The translations under genes and the position numbers were made by a program. Shown here one piece after another: positions 8,294-16,444 of a stretch of 45,224 bases of DNA. The notes under the pieces are model-generated. The model was not told the DNA's origin and did not search any database. It worked only from the letters and a program-made list of their open reading frames with translations. This DNA comes from CAYRUP01 sp964578975. GTDB lineage: Bacteria; Pseudomonadota; Gammaproteobacteria; DSM-16500. The stretch spans positions 1 to 45,224 of the forward strand of contig CAZOFA010000006.1 in the NCBI GenBank assembly GCA_964578975.1. Reading direction: 5' to 3'. Each line of letters opens with the position of its first letter. Positions within the stretch are counted from its first letter, which is position 1.

Positions 8294-9811
8294 ATGACCT
8301 ATCAAGTCCTCGCACGCAAATGGCGTCCACATCGTTTTGAAGAAATGGTGGGACAAGAACATATCCTACGTATGCTCAAAAACGCGCTCGATCAACAACG
8401 TTTGCACCATGCGTATCTTTTCACTGGCACGCGCGGCGTGGGAAAAACAACACTGGCGCGTCTGTTTGCGAAATGTCTCAATTGCGAAACCGGCATCACC
8501 TCCAATCCCTGCAACGCGTGTGATACCTGTGTGGCGATTGATGCGGGAAAATTTTTAGATTTACTTGAAATTGACGCTGCATCACGTACTAAAGTCGAAG
8601 ATACGCGCGAACTATTAGACAATGTGCAATACACACCGACTCAAGGGCGCTATAAAATTTATTTGATCGATGAAGTGCACATGTTGTCGAATCATAGCTT
8701 CAATGCATTATTAAAAACATTGGAAGAACCACCAGCGTATGTAAAATTTCTTTTGGCAACCACCGATCCAAAACGTTTACCGGTGACAATTTTATCGCGT
8801 TGTTTGCAATTTAATTTGCATCACGTGCCCGCTGATAAAATTTCTCAGCAACTTGCGTACATTTGTACACAGGAAAAAATTTCCTTTGAACAACCCGCGT
8901 TACAACAAATTGCACTTGCCGCCGATGGCAGTATGCGCGATGCGCTCAGTTTATTAGATCAAGCGATTGCTTTTTGTGGTGACAACATGACGCTCGCTGA
9001 AACCAACCGAATGCTCGGCAGTGTTGAACGCGATGCGATTTATCAGTTATTGGAAGCGTTGGCTGCGCATGATGGCAAACAATTAATAAATGCGCTGCTC
9101 CATCTTAAAGAGCAAACAGCGGATTTTAATCAATTACTCGCGGATGTGTTATCGACATTGCATCAAATTACGCTTGCGCAAGTGATCGCAGATGCAGACG
9201 TGGATGAACGCATCCAACAATTTGCAAAACGTTTTTCTGCGGAAGATATTCAACTGTATTATCAAATTGCATTGATTGGACGACGTGATTTAGCTTACAC
9301 ACCCGATCCTTATCAAGGTTTTGAAATGATTATGCTGAGGATGCTCGCATTTCATCCTGTATCAACAACACCACCCTCGGCGCCTGCGCTCGCACCACTG
9401 AAGCCCTCGTTAAAAAAATCCCCACAGTCCAATTGGACAGACATCATTCCGCAACTTGAATTATCGGGTATGGCATTAGCACTCGCGACCCATTGCGTGA
9501 TGAGCAATTTATCTGAGCATGGCATTGAACTGACACTCGCGAGTCAACACGAATCTTTACTCAATAAAAAATTACATGAGCGCATTGAACAAGCCGTCAA
9601 TCGTTATTTTAATAAACCGATGAAGCTGACCATCCACATTGCGGTTCAAACCCAAGAAACGCCTGCACAACAACGCAGTCAAGAACAAGCGAAACAACAA
9701 GCCAATGCGACAGACGCTATAAAAAAAGATACGCACGTGCAAAAAATGATAGACCTGTTCGACGCGACGGTGGACGTTAAATCAATTAAAACCATCGACT
9801 CGGTGTCTTAG
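8294..9811 (+). CDS. dnaX: DNA polymerase III subunits gamma/tau
   Basis: DnaX is the clamp-loader ATPase that opens and loads the beta clamp; the long tau form also tethers polymerase cores. Its AAA+ module has Walker A GTRGVGKT at 45-52, a zinc knuckle C64-C73-C76-C79, DEVH at 126-129 and the SRC motif in TILSRCLQF. Domain III ends around 370, followed by a linker and a C-terminal tau part to 505, shorter than the 643-residue E. coli tau. At the domain III/linker junction an A7 run in the right phase could give a -1 frameshift product (see findings). ybaB and recR follow, the classical cluster. GGAAAATCCT precedes the ATG. Confidence 0.97.
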   Translation: MTYQVLARKWRPHRFEEMVGQEHILRMLKNALDQQRLHHAYLFTGTRGVGKTTLARLFAKCLNCETGITSNPCNACDTCVAIDAGKFLDLLEIDAASRTKVEDTRELLDNVQYTPTQGRYKIYLIDEVHMLSNHSFNALLKTLEEPPAYVKFLLATTDPKRLPVTILSRCLQFNLHHVPADKISQQLAYICTQEKISFEQPALQQIALAADGSMRDALSLLDQAIAFCGDNMTLAETNRMLGSVERDAIYQLLEALAAHDGKQLINALLHLKEQTADFNQLLADVLSTLHQITLAQVIADADVDERIQQFAKRFSAEDIQLYYQIALIGRRDLAYTPDPYQGFEMIMLRMLAFHPVSTTPPSAPALAPLKPSLKKSPQSNWTDIIPQLELSGMALALATHCVMSNLSEHGIELTLASQHESLLNKKLHERIEQAVNRYFNKPMKLTIHIAVQTQETPAQQRSQEQAKQQANATDAIKKDTHVQKMIDLFDATVDVKSIKTIDSVS

Positions 9812-9864
9812 AGTCTGTTAGAATTTGAAGCTATTTTTTTAAGATTATAATTTGGAGCACCTTA

Positions 9865-10206
9865 ATGAACAAACCACTGAATGAAAAACCCGGCTTGGGC
9901 GATTTAATGAAAAAAGCACAAGAAATGCAGAAAAAAATGCAAGAAATTCAAAAACAAATCGCTGAAATGGAAGTCATTGGTCAATCCGGTGGTGGATTAG
10001 TAAAAATTGTCATGACCGGTCAACATTTTGCAAAACGTGTGACCCTAGATCCGAGCCTATTGAAAGAAGAAAAATCGATTATCGAAGATTTAATTGCGGC
10101 CGCAATTAACGATGCGACTGGCAAAATTGAAAAAGGTACGCGTGAAAAAATGAGCGCGCTGACCGGCATTAAATTACCCGATGGTTTTGATTTACCGAAC
10201 GCTTAA
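9865..10206 (+). CDS. ybaB: YbaB/EbfC family nucleoid-associated protein
   Basis: This 113-residue DNA-binding dimer protein has an N-terminal charged helix (MKKAQEMQKKMQEIQKQIAE, about residues 15-34). A beta region follows with GQSGGGLVKIVMTGQHFAKRV and the C-terminal helix containing DLIAAAINDA. Length and order match YbaB. It sits between dnaX and recR, where it is almost always found, and GGAG lies upstream of the ATG. The 53-nt gap from dnaX contains no obvious terminator. Its exact cellular role (nucleoid structuring, possibly a link to recombination) is not settled in the family. Confidence 0.96.
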   Translation: MNKPLNEKPGLGDLMKKAQEMQKKMQEIQKQIAEMEVIGQSGGGLVKIVMTGQHFAKRVTLDPSLLKEEKSIIEDLIAAAINDATGKIEKGTREKMSALTGIKLPDGFDLPNA

Positions 10207-10210
10207 TTTT

Positions 10211-10807
10211 ATGAAGTTTAGTCCACTGCTTGAGCAATTAATTGATGCATTGCGCTGTTTGCCGGGTGTTGGCCCCAAAACAGCACAACGCATGGCGTTT
10301 CAACTGTTGGAACGCGGTCGCGATAATGCAAAATTTCTCGCAAAAACTTTGCAGGATGCGATGGAAAAAATTAGTCATTGCTCTCAGTGTCGAACCTTCA
10401 GCGAAACAACGCTTTGTCAAATTTGCGCGTCGCGCACGCGCGATCGAAGCGTCATGTGTATCGTCGAAAGCCCAATTGACATGGCTGCAGTGGAACAAAT
10501 GGGTGGTTATCGGGGTTTATATTTTATTTTAATGGGGCACTTGTCTCCGTTGGATGGAATTGGTCCTGACGATTTAGGCATGAAAGAATTGAATCAACAA
10601 TTAGGACAAGGTGTCATTAAAGAAGTTATCTTGGCAACGAATCCTACCGTTGAAGGTGAAGCAACTGCGCATTATATTTCTGAACTCATCAAACCTTATG
10701 CCATCAAAGTCACACGCATTGCTCACGGTGTACCTTTAGGTGGTGAACTCGAATACATTGATTATGGTACATTGGCACGCGCATTTGCTGGCAGAGATGA
10801 AATCTAA
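10211..10807 (+). CDS. recR: Recombination protein RecR
   Basis: RecR works with RecF and RecO to load RecA at single-strand gaps. The 198-residue product (E. coli 201) has the N-terminal helix-hairpin-helix LPGVGPKTAQRMAF (about 17-30), a four-cysteine zinc finger (C57, C60, C69, C72) and a Toprim domain (about 80-175) with CIVESPIDMAAVEQ and ATNPTVEGEATAHYI. The C-terminal Walker-B-like stretch includes RIAHGVPLGGELEYID. The start at 10211 lies 4 nt after the ybaB stop and yields the conserved MKFSPLLEQLIDAL. An upstream in-frame start inside ybaB is rejected. Confidence 0.96.
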   Translation: MKFSPLLEQLIDALRCLPGVGPKTAQRMAFQLLERGRDNAKFLAKTLQDAMEKISHCSQCRTFSETTLCQICASRTRDRSVMCIVESPIDMAAVEQMGGYRGLYFILMGHLSPLDGIGPDDLGMKELNQQLGQGVIKEVILATNPTVEGEATAHYISELIKPYAIKVTRIAHGVPLGGELEYIDYGTLARAFAGRDEI

Positions 10808-11735
10808 ATTTCATTTATTTTTATTTGTTCTGTTCACACTGATGACATCACTCGCTCGAGCGGATGAATTAATCATTGAGCCCGCTGCTGGTCGCGCTCC
10901 ACTTTTGTCTGCCATCAACCATGCACAGACCTCCACCCAATTAGTGATGTATGGTTTAACAGACAAGACATTGATTGACGCATTAGTTGACGCGAAATCC
11001 AACGTGCAAATTTTACTGGAACCTCATCCCTATAAAGCAACAGATGAAAATAATTATGCAGTGCGTAAAATTAAAAACACAAAAATTAATTTGCGCTGGG
11101 CGAATCCAAAATTCCAACTCACGCATCAAAAAACATTTTTATTTGATGCGAAAACTGCGATCGTCATGACATTTAATTTGACGCATAGCACATTTACGCG
11201 TGAGAGAAATTTTGCGTTGATTTTGACGGATCCCTCTGAGATACAAGAAATTCAACGGGTTTTTAATGCGGACTTTACCCGTCAAGCAGTGTCGGTCACA
11301 AATTCTCATCTGGTCTGGAGCCCTGAGAACAGTCGCGAAAAAATCCTCGCGCTCATCCGTAGCGCCACTACATCCATGCAAATTTACGCGCAAGAGGTGA
11401 GTGATTATCAAATTATCGGCGCCCTCGCAAAAGCGGCCAAAAAAGATGTGAAAGTAGAAATTTTATTATCTTCCCCTTCCAAAAAAATGAAAAATAAATT
11501 GACCTATCTCGCCAAAGCGGGCGTAATCATTCACACTAGTCGGCATACGATTATTCATGCTAAAGTGCTCGTGCTTGATCACAAACAAGCATTACTAGGC
11601 TCTATTAATTTCACGAAAGCCTCTTTAGATGATAATCGGGAATTGTCTGTCATCACGGAAGATCACAACATACTTCATCAAGTGGACAAAACATTTGAGC
11701 AGGATTGGTTGGACAGCAACGCCTTAAAATTATAA
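10797..11735 (+). CDS. Secreted phospholipase D-fold protein
   Basis: This is a 312-residue exported PLD-superfamily hydrolase. The signal peptide ends near LARA at residue 22. Two catalytic HxKxxxxD motifs are intact: H110/K112/D117 (HQKTFLFD) and H254/K256/D261 (HAKVLVLD), each followed by the expected N-containing turn (MTFNLTHS and GSINFTKAS). Two complete half-sites argue for an active enzyme. Substrate could be phospholipid or nucleic acid and cannot be told from sequence; the compact two-motif architecture resembles minimal PLD and Nuc-like proteins more than membrane cardiolipin synthases. The ATG at 10797 overlaps the end of recR by 11 nt, implying coupling. An upstream start would place non-signal sequence before the signal peptide. 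Confidence 0.85.
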   Translation: MKSKFHLFLFVLFTLMTSLARADELIIEPAAGRAPLLSAINHAQTSTQLVMYGLTDKTLIDALVDAKSNVQILLEPHPYKATDENNYAVRKIKNTKINLRWANPKFQLTHQKTFLFDAKTAIVMTFNLTHSTFTRERNFALILTDPSEIQEIQRVFNADFTRQAVSVTNSHLVWSPENSREKILALIRSATTSMQIYAQEVSDYQIIGALAKAAKKDVKVEILLSSPSKKMKNKLTYLAKAGVIIHTSRHTIIHAKVLVLDHKQALLGSINFTKASLDDNRELSVITEDHNILHQVDKTFEQDWLDSNALKL

Positions 11736-11757
11736 CCATTAAAAAGGGAAAATCATC

Positions 11758-12291
11758 ATGAATTCAGATCGTTCTTCTGTGTGCACCCCCACATCCGGTG
11801 CTTTATGTGGGATATCAGTTTTATTTTTTTTGCTCGCAGCCCTGGGATATTTAAGAAACCAAAATAATTTACTTTGTGCAGACATTATGGAGGTGGTTGA
11901 AAAAGTTGACTGCCCACTCACCAATGTAACATGCAAATTATATCAGCAATCCATTGACTCATTTATTCAGCTGGTTAATACCACTTGCAAAAATGGAACT
12001 GAGATCATTGATCAAGGATTTGAACTATTTGCCAAGGACGATGCAACAAATAAGTTATTCTGTGAAGGGTTCGCGGGCGTGGGCGCATTATTATTATTGG
12101 CGGGTGTTGCCTACATGGCAGGCAGGCTTTTTTGCACTGAAAATATTTTGTCGAAAGTGTCTAAATGGATGAAATGCTGCTGGCAGAGTGAAGAACCTGA
12201 AGAAGGGTTGCTGAGTCATGATTATTCAATGACATTTCATCCGCCTGATAATCTTAGCCCATCAAGAAGAAAATTCTCATTAACTGGATAA
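11758..12291 (+). CDS. Two-TM protein with Cys-rich external loop, unknown
   Basis: I do not recognise this 177-residue protein. TM1 spans about residues 13-31 and TM2 about 103-124. The loop between them (32-102) holds four cysteines (40, 52, 59, 77) and would be periplasmic if the termini are cytoplasmic, which suits disulfide bonds. A CC pair lies at 140-141, just inside after TM2, with an acidic then Ser/Pro-rich tail. AAGGGA stands upstream of the ATG, and the gene starts 22 nt after the PLD-fold gene, so it is probably co-transcribed. A TGTCATTC-ended palindrome follows it. Confidence 0.72.
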   Translation: MNSDRSSVCTPTSGALCGISVLFFLLAALGYLRNQNNLLCADIMEVVEKVDCPLTNVTCKLYQQSIDSFIQLVNTTCKNGTEIIDQGFELFAKDDATNKLFCEGFAGVGALLLLAGVAYMAGRLFCTENILSKVSKWMKCCWQSEEPEEGLLSHDYSMTFHPPDNLSPSRRKFSLTG

Positions 12292-12305
12292 GCGAGATAG
12301 CGAAC

Positions 12306-12374
12306 TGTCATTCCTGCACCACCCACACGTCGTCCTGCGGCTTGTCCGCGGGACGACGTATCTCGGAGAATGAC
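12306..12374. repeat. Palindromic element with TGTCATTC/GAATGACA ends
   Basis: The outer inverted repeat is TGTCATTC (12306-12313) with GAATGACA (12367-12374). The inner stem ACGTCGTCC (12327-12335) pairs with GGACGACGT (12351-12359) around a further GCGG/CCGC pairing. The two nested stems and about 69-bp length fit a REP/MITE-like intergenic element. Its ends match the short palindrome at 2158. Confidence 0.8.
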
Positions 12375-12451
12375 ACGACAGCTATCAGACTAGTCATCGT
12401 ACAATTATCCTGCTAAAGTGCCTCAAGGCTCGTCTGATAATAAGATTTATC

Positions 12452-14338
12452 ATGCAACAAAAATTTGACGCTCACGGTAAAATATTCCTTTGCACAGCAA
12501 TCCTCGCCATCATTGCTTTTTCCTTGTATTTGCAAACCCAATTCATGCCCAGCGCCGACATCATTTGGTGTTATATGGCAGCGGAGCGTTTATTCGATGG
12601 CGGAGATTATGTAAAAGATTTTTTAGAAACCAATCCGCCGTTGATTTTATATTTTAATTATCCGGTGATTTTAATCAGCCGATGGTTGACGCTCGATCCT
12701 ATTTTGATATTACGTCTCTATATTTTTGCTTTAAGTTTTTTGTCATTGGGTTTAAGTTTTCATTTAGTCAATAAAATATTTCCTGCCAATCAGACTTTGC
12801 TCGCTAATTTTTTTAAAGTAATTCTCTGTGTTGCCATGTTGATTATACCTTTACACGAATTTGGGCAGAGAGAACACATTACTTTTATTCTGACGTTGCC
12901 TTATTTTTTACTCGCGACCATGCGCATTCAAAATGCGTCCGCGCGGGAAAAGCGTTGGCTTGCAATCGGGATCGGCATATTCGCTGCTATCGGCTTTGGT
13001 CTTAAGCCCTATTTTTTGGCGCCTCTCATCTTGGTTGAATTATTTGTTGCGTTAAAAACAAAAAAATTATTTTTGCGCGCCGAAACAGTAAGCCTATTTA
13101 TAGGCTTACTGATTTATTGTTGGCTGGTACTACATTATTTTCCAACTTATATTCATGTGCTACTGCCTTATTTTTCCAGAGTTTATTATTTAGGGATTGG
13201 AAAACCCTTTCTGTATAATTTAACCAATGCCAACTCGCTTTTTGTATTGGTTGCTTTACTCTTTTATTTAACACAAATCAAATATTCACACTTTAAAATT
13301 TTAAATACGATTTTATTTCTCGCGACCATTGGTTTTTATATTTCTTATTTTGTCGGCCGCACCAATTATTATTATCATGTGTTGCCTGCTTTTGGCTTTG
13401 GATTCTGTTTTCTCACTTTGTTATATGCTGAATTTTTACAACGGAAAATTAACACGCGCCAAGAATATATTCTTTTGGCGCTCTTTACAGTTGCAGCTCT
13501 TTCATTTTGGTTGCTGATGTGTCGTTTAAGTTGGGTTTTACTTGCGTTGCAGCCAATACCATTTTTTTTATTTTTTGCATTACTTTTTTTTGTGAGCTTA
13601 TTAATCGCATCAAGCCAAAGAAATATTTTTAAATTAATCCTGATCACGGCCAGCATTTGTATCATTGGCTATTATTTTAGTTATCTGACAAGACACACGG
13701 AATGGTACACGCATGATTTTTTGTTAACGATCACAGTATTGATGTTAATGTTTTGCCTGCTAAATTCAAATCAAAATAAAATAGCGCTGACAGTCAAGAC
13801 ATTATTGGGCGCTATTATTTTCACATACCCCTTTAGCTTTTTCCTCAATCAACACAACGACACGCAACAAATCACGCTGGACATCAAACAAGGTGTCGTT
13901 GTTAATTTTATTAAGCAACACGCCAAACAGCAGCCTATCAGTTTTCTTTCGACCAATTCTTTCTTTGTCATGCCAACGCTTTACTATTCTCAAGCAAAAT
14001 TGGGTTCGCGCTTTGAATTTTTCTGGATGTTACCCGGCTTGATTAAACAAGAACAAATAACACCTCAATCTCATGAATTTTTGCAAGATAAAAATTTCTT
14101 CATCACCATGATCGCTGAAGATTTAAAAAAATATAAACCAGTGTATGTTTTTGTTGATACTGATCGATTTCTTATAAATACAAAGTTGATTCATTTAAAT
14201 TATTTAACGTATTTGAACACGAATTCATTTTTCCGTTCGCAATGGAAACATTATCGTTATGTAACAACGCTGAAAAGTGATGAACACAAATTTCCACCTC
14301 GGCAGAAAATATTTGATGTTTATCAAAGAATCTCGTGA
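12452..14338 (+). CDS. GT-C-type polytopic membrane glycosyltransferase (probable)
   Basis: This 628-residue integral membrane protein has around a dozen hydrophobic segments up to about residue 465 and a soluble C-terminal part (about 470-628). After TM1 comes an external loop with an acidic residue (D36 in SADIIWCY) and later ETNPPLILYF (59-68). That arrangement resembles the catalytic Asp and N/DPPL...Y patterns of PMT/ArnT-like lipid-phosphate-sugar transferases. Specificity is unknown and there is no glycan gene cluster around it. It stands alone between two palindromic elements, 78 nt after one and 10 nt before another. An alternative is a generic DUF-type membrane protein of the same fold. 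Confidence 0.68.
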   Translation: MQQKFDAHGKIFLCTAILAIIAFSLYLQTQFMPSADIIWCYMAAERLFDGGDYVKDFLETNPPLILYFNYPVILISRWLTLDPILILRLYIFALSFLSLGLSFHLVNKIFPANQTLLANFFKVILCVAMLIIPLHEFGQREHITFILTLPYFLLATMRIQNASAREKRWLAIGIGIFAAIGFGLKPYFLAPLILVELFVALKTKKLFLRAETVSLFIGLLIYCWLVLHYFPTYIHVLLPYFSRVYYLGIGKPFLYNLTNANSLFVLVALLFYLTQIKYSHFKILNTILFLATIGFYISYFVGRTNYYYHVLPAFGFGFCFLTLLYAEFLQRKINTRQEYILLALFTVAALSFWLLMCRLSWVLLALQPIPFFLFFALLFFVSLLIASSQRNIFKLILITASICIIGYYFSYLTRHTEWYTHDFLLTITVLMLMFCLLNSNQNKIALTVKTLLGAIIFTYPFSFFLNQHNDTQQITLDIKQGVVVNFIKQHAKQQPISFLSTNSFFVMPTLYYSQAKLGSRFEFFWMLPGLIKQEQITPQSHEFLQDKNFFITMIAEDLKKYKPVYVFVDTDRFLINTKLIHLNYLTYLNTNSFFRSQWKHYRYVTTLKSDEHKFPPRQKIFDVYQRIS

Positions 14339-14348
14339 GCATTGGAAC

Positions 14349-14464
14349 CGTCATTGCGAGCGCGAGCGAAGCAATCCAGGTTTTATTGCCCCAGACGATA
14401 TGCGCAACGTCTACTATCGAGTGACAATAAAACCTGGATTGCTTCGCTCGCGCTCGCAATGACG
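14349..14464. repeat. Perfect 40-bp inverted repeat (CGTCATTG-ended)
   Basis: Left arm 14349-14388 and right arm 14425-14464 are exact reverse complements over 40 bases, starting CGTCATTGCGAGCGCGAGCG. The 36-nt centre carries a further AGACG/CGTCT pair. The core resembles the widespread CATTGCGAGCG...AAGCAATCC dispersed repeat. It fills the gap between the convergent glycosyltransferase and apaG genes, so its transcript hairpin could act in both directions. Confidence 0.95.
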
Positions 14465-14469
14465 AAGCT

Positions 14470-14868
14470 TTAATGCAACCTCGACCGAAACGTCGCTGAT
14501 ACTTCCTCTGGAGACACCAACACAAATTTTGGAATCGTCACCGTAAAATGCTCTTCCTCCAATGTTTGCATTTCATAATGCCCTTCCATCGTGCCTTGCG
14601 GCGTTGCTAACTGACAAAAACTATTATAGGTAAACGATTTTTTCGGTTTAATGAGCGGTTGAAATCCCACAACGCCAGGACCGCGTACTTCTTCAATGTG
14701 CCCTGTCATATCCGTGATGCGCCAGTAACGATTTAACAGTTGCACGATTTCTTCACTCTCATTCGAAATGACAATTTCATATGACCATAAAAATCGTTTT
14801 GTATCCTGAGAAGATTGTTCAGGTAAATAAGTTGAGTTCGCTTTAATCTGCATTGCAATTTTTTTCAT
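14470..14868 (-). CDS. apaG: ApaG family protein
   Basis: ApaG is a small fibronectin-III-like beta-sandwich protein. The 132-residue product carries the family signatures RFLWSYEIVISNES (about 25-38), LLNRYWRITDMTGHIEEVRGPGVVGFQP (44-71, given as the general region), GTMEGHYEM near 91-99 and a C-terminal IPKF block. In enterobacteria it adjoins rsmA and apaH; here it instead follows mpl and a 37-residue ORF. TAGGAT precedes the ATG. Function is poorly defined (a magnesium/cobalt phenotype in Salmonella). The stop lies 5 nt from the large palindrome. Confidence 0.93.
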   Translation of the reverse strand: MKKIAMQIKANSTYLPEQSSQDTKRFLWSYEIVISNESEEIVQLLNRYWRITDMTGHIEEVRGPGVVGFQPLIKPKKSFTYNSFCQLATPQGTMEGHYEMQTLEEEHFTVTIPKFVLVSPEEVSATFRSRLH

Positions 14869-14877
14869 TTTTTTATC

Positions 14878-14991
14878 CTAGATATAAAACACCGCAGCAA
14901 CAATTAAAACAACAATCACATATGCGGCTAATCCTAATAACGCACCTCGTTTGGAAAATTCAATCGGAGATGATTGTTTATTATCATCCAT
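14878..14991 (-). CDS. Small single-TM protein, 37 residues, unknown
   Basis: ATG (14991-14989) to TAG (14880-14878) encodes a charged N-terminus MDDNKQSSPIEFSKRG followed by one hydrophobic helix (about residues 17-37) ending VFYI. AAGGTG lies about 5 nt before the ATG. The ORF fits neatly between mpl (9 nt away) and apaG (9 nt away) on the same strand, as a real operon gene would. No family is recognised. The topology would be N-in with a membrane anchor reaching the C-terminus. Confidence 0.65.
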   Translation of the reverse strand: MDDNKQSSPIEFSKRGALLGLAAYVIVVLIVAAVFYI

Positions 14992-15000
14992 AAAACACCT

Positions 15001-16365
15001 TCATGCTGTGACTGTGTTGATTGCGGTTAATAATTTTTGATGAATGCCATCAAATCCCGAATTACTCATGACAATCACATGATCGCCCGCTTGTAATTGC
15101 GGCGCGAGATTTTCAACTAATTGATCGACATGATCAAATAACAAAGTGGGTTGTTTGAAGTGCGTGAGAATCGGTGTTAAATCCCAGTCAGCGCTAGGAC
15201 GTTTGCATACCACCATATCCGCATCATTCAAAGCATCTTTAATCGTGTCTTTGTGCACACCGGTGCGCATGGTATAAGAACCGAATTCAACGACTGCAAC
15301 AATACGCGCATCTTTTCCGACTCTGGCACGTAAACCCGCGAGTGTGGTCGCAATCGCGGTCGGATGATGGGCAAAATCATCATACACCACAATATCATTG
15401 ACTCGTCCTTTAACTTCAAGACGCCGTTTTACATTTTTAAATGCACTGAGCGATTCAATCGCACATGTCGTCGGTACGCCTGCATGCTCAACTGCGGCGA
15501 GTGCTGCCAGTGCATTTTCAACATTATGCCTGCCGACCAGATTCCACGTGACACGTCCCACGGGAATATCATTTTGTAATACTTCAAATGAACTTCCATC
15601 TTCTTTAATCAGGCGCGCTTGCCATTGACCGTTATCTGCAGCAAAGGTCACAACTGGCGTCCAACAACCTTTTTGTAAAACATCTGTTAAATTCGCGTCA
15701 TTTGCATTCCGCACAATTTTGCCATTTCCGGGAACGGTTCTAATTAAAAAATGAAATTGCTGTTTAATGGCCGCTAAATCCGGAAATATGTCCGCATGAT
15801 CAAATTCAAGATTATTGAGAATAAGTGTTTTAGGTCGGTAATGAATGAATTTAGAACGTTTATCAAAAAACGCACTGTCATATTCATCCGCTTCAATCAC
15901 AAAAAAAGGATTTTCACCGATGCGCGCAGACACGCCAAAATTTTCCGGCACGCCCCCAATCAAAAATCCAGGGTTTAAGCCATTTGCTTCTAACAGCCAC
16001 GTCACCAGACTGGTCGTCGTTGTTTTTCCATGCGTGCCGGAAACCGCTAACACCCAACGATCGCGTAATATCTGTTCGCTCAGCCATTGCGGGCCTGAAA
16101 TATAGGGAATATTGTGCTCAAGCACATATTCCATGGCTGGGTTGCCGCGACGAATGACGTTCCCCACGATCACATAATCAACGGATGGGTCAATATGTGC
16201 AGGATCGTAACCACTTAATAACGTAATGCCTTGTGATTCTAATTGTGTGCTCATGGGCGGATAAACATTTTGATCTGAGCCTGAGACTTCGTGGCCCGCT
16301 TGTTTGGCCAGTACTGCAATACCCGCCATAAATGTGCCGCAAATACCGAGAATATGTATGCGCAT
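15001..16365 (-). CDS. mpl: UDP-N-acetylmuramate:L-Ala-gamma-D-Glu-mDAP ligase
   Basis: Mpl reattaches recycled tripeptide L-Ala-gamma-D-Glu-meso-DAP to UDP-MurNAc in the cytoplasm during murein recycling. The 454-residue protein begins MRIHILGICGTFMAG, the Mpl form of the Mur N-terminal nucleotide motif. It has the ATP loop GTHGKTTT at 110-117, VIEADEYDSAFFDKRSKF (about 178-195), and YDDFAHHPTAIATTL in the C-terminal domain (about 331-345). These distinguish it from MurC. GAGGA lies upstream of the ATG. It is divergent from the histidine kinase gene with a 79-bp shared promoter region. Confidence 0.96.
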   Translation of the reverse strand: MRIHILGICGTFMAGIAVLAKQAGHEVSGSDQNVYPPMSTQLESQGITLLSGYDPAHIDPSVDYVIVGNVIRRGNPAMEYVLEHNIPYISGPQWLSEQILRDRWVLAVSGTHGKTTTTSLVTWLLEANGLNPGFLIGGVPENFGVSARIGENPFFVIEADEYDSAFFDKRSKFIHYRPKTLILNNLEFDHADIFPDLAAIKQQFHFLIRTVPGNGKIVRNANDANLTDVLQKGCWTPVVTFAADNGQWQARLIKEDGSSFEVLQNDIPVGRVTWNLVGRHNVENALAALAAVEHAGVPTTCAIESLSAFKNVKRRLEVKGRVNDIVVYDDFAHHPTAIATTLAGLRARVGKDARIVAVVEFGSYTMRTGVHKDTIKDALNDADMVVCKRPSADWDLTPILTHFKQPTLLFDHVDQLVENLAPQLQAGDHVIVMSNSGFDGIHQKLLTAINTVTA

Positions 16366-16444
16366 TTGTGTTCCTCTTAACTAACTGTTACCGTAGGGAC
16401 ATGATATTATTATAAAATAAGGATTAACCCAAGGATTTCAATAT

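Noticed and set aside
8006..8362. 118-codon minus-strand ORF and 98-codon plus-strand ORF over 8001-8297
   Set aside because: Both cross the tRNA-Ser and SRP RNA genes and run into dnaX. The RNA genes explain the sequence fully.
10740..10796. Upstream start for the PLD-fold protein
   Set aside because: It puts 19 non-hydrophobic residues before a clear signal peptide and lies inside recR.
16366..16444. Specific promoters in the mpl/kinase divergent gap
   Set aside because: Several AT-rich -10-like hexamers (TATTAT, TATAAA) overlap with no clear -35 partner, so no single call is supportable.
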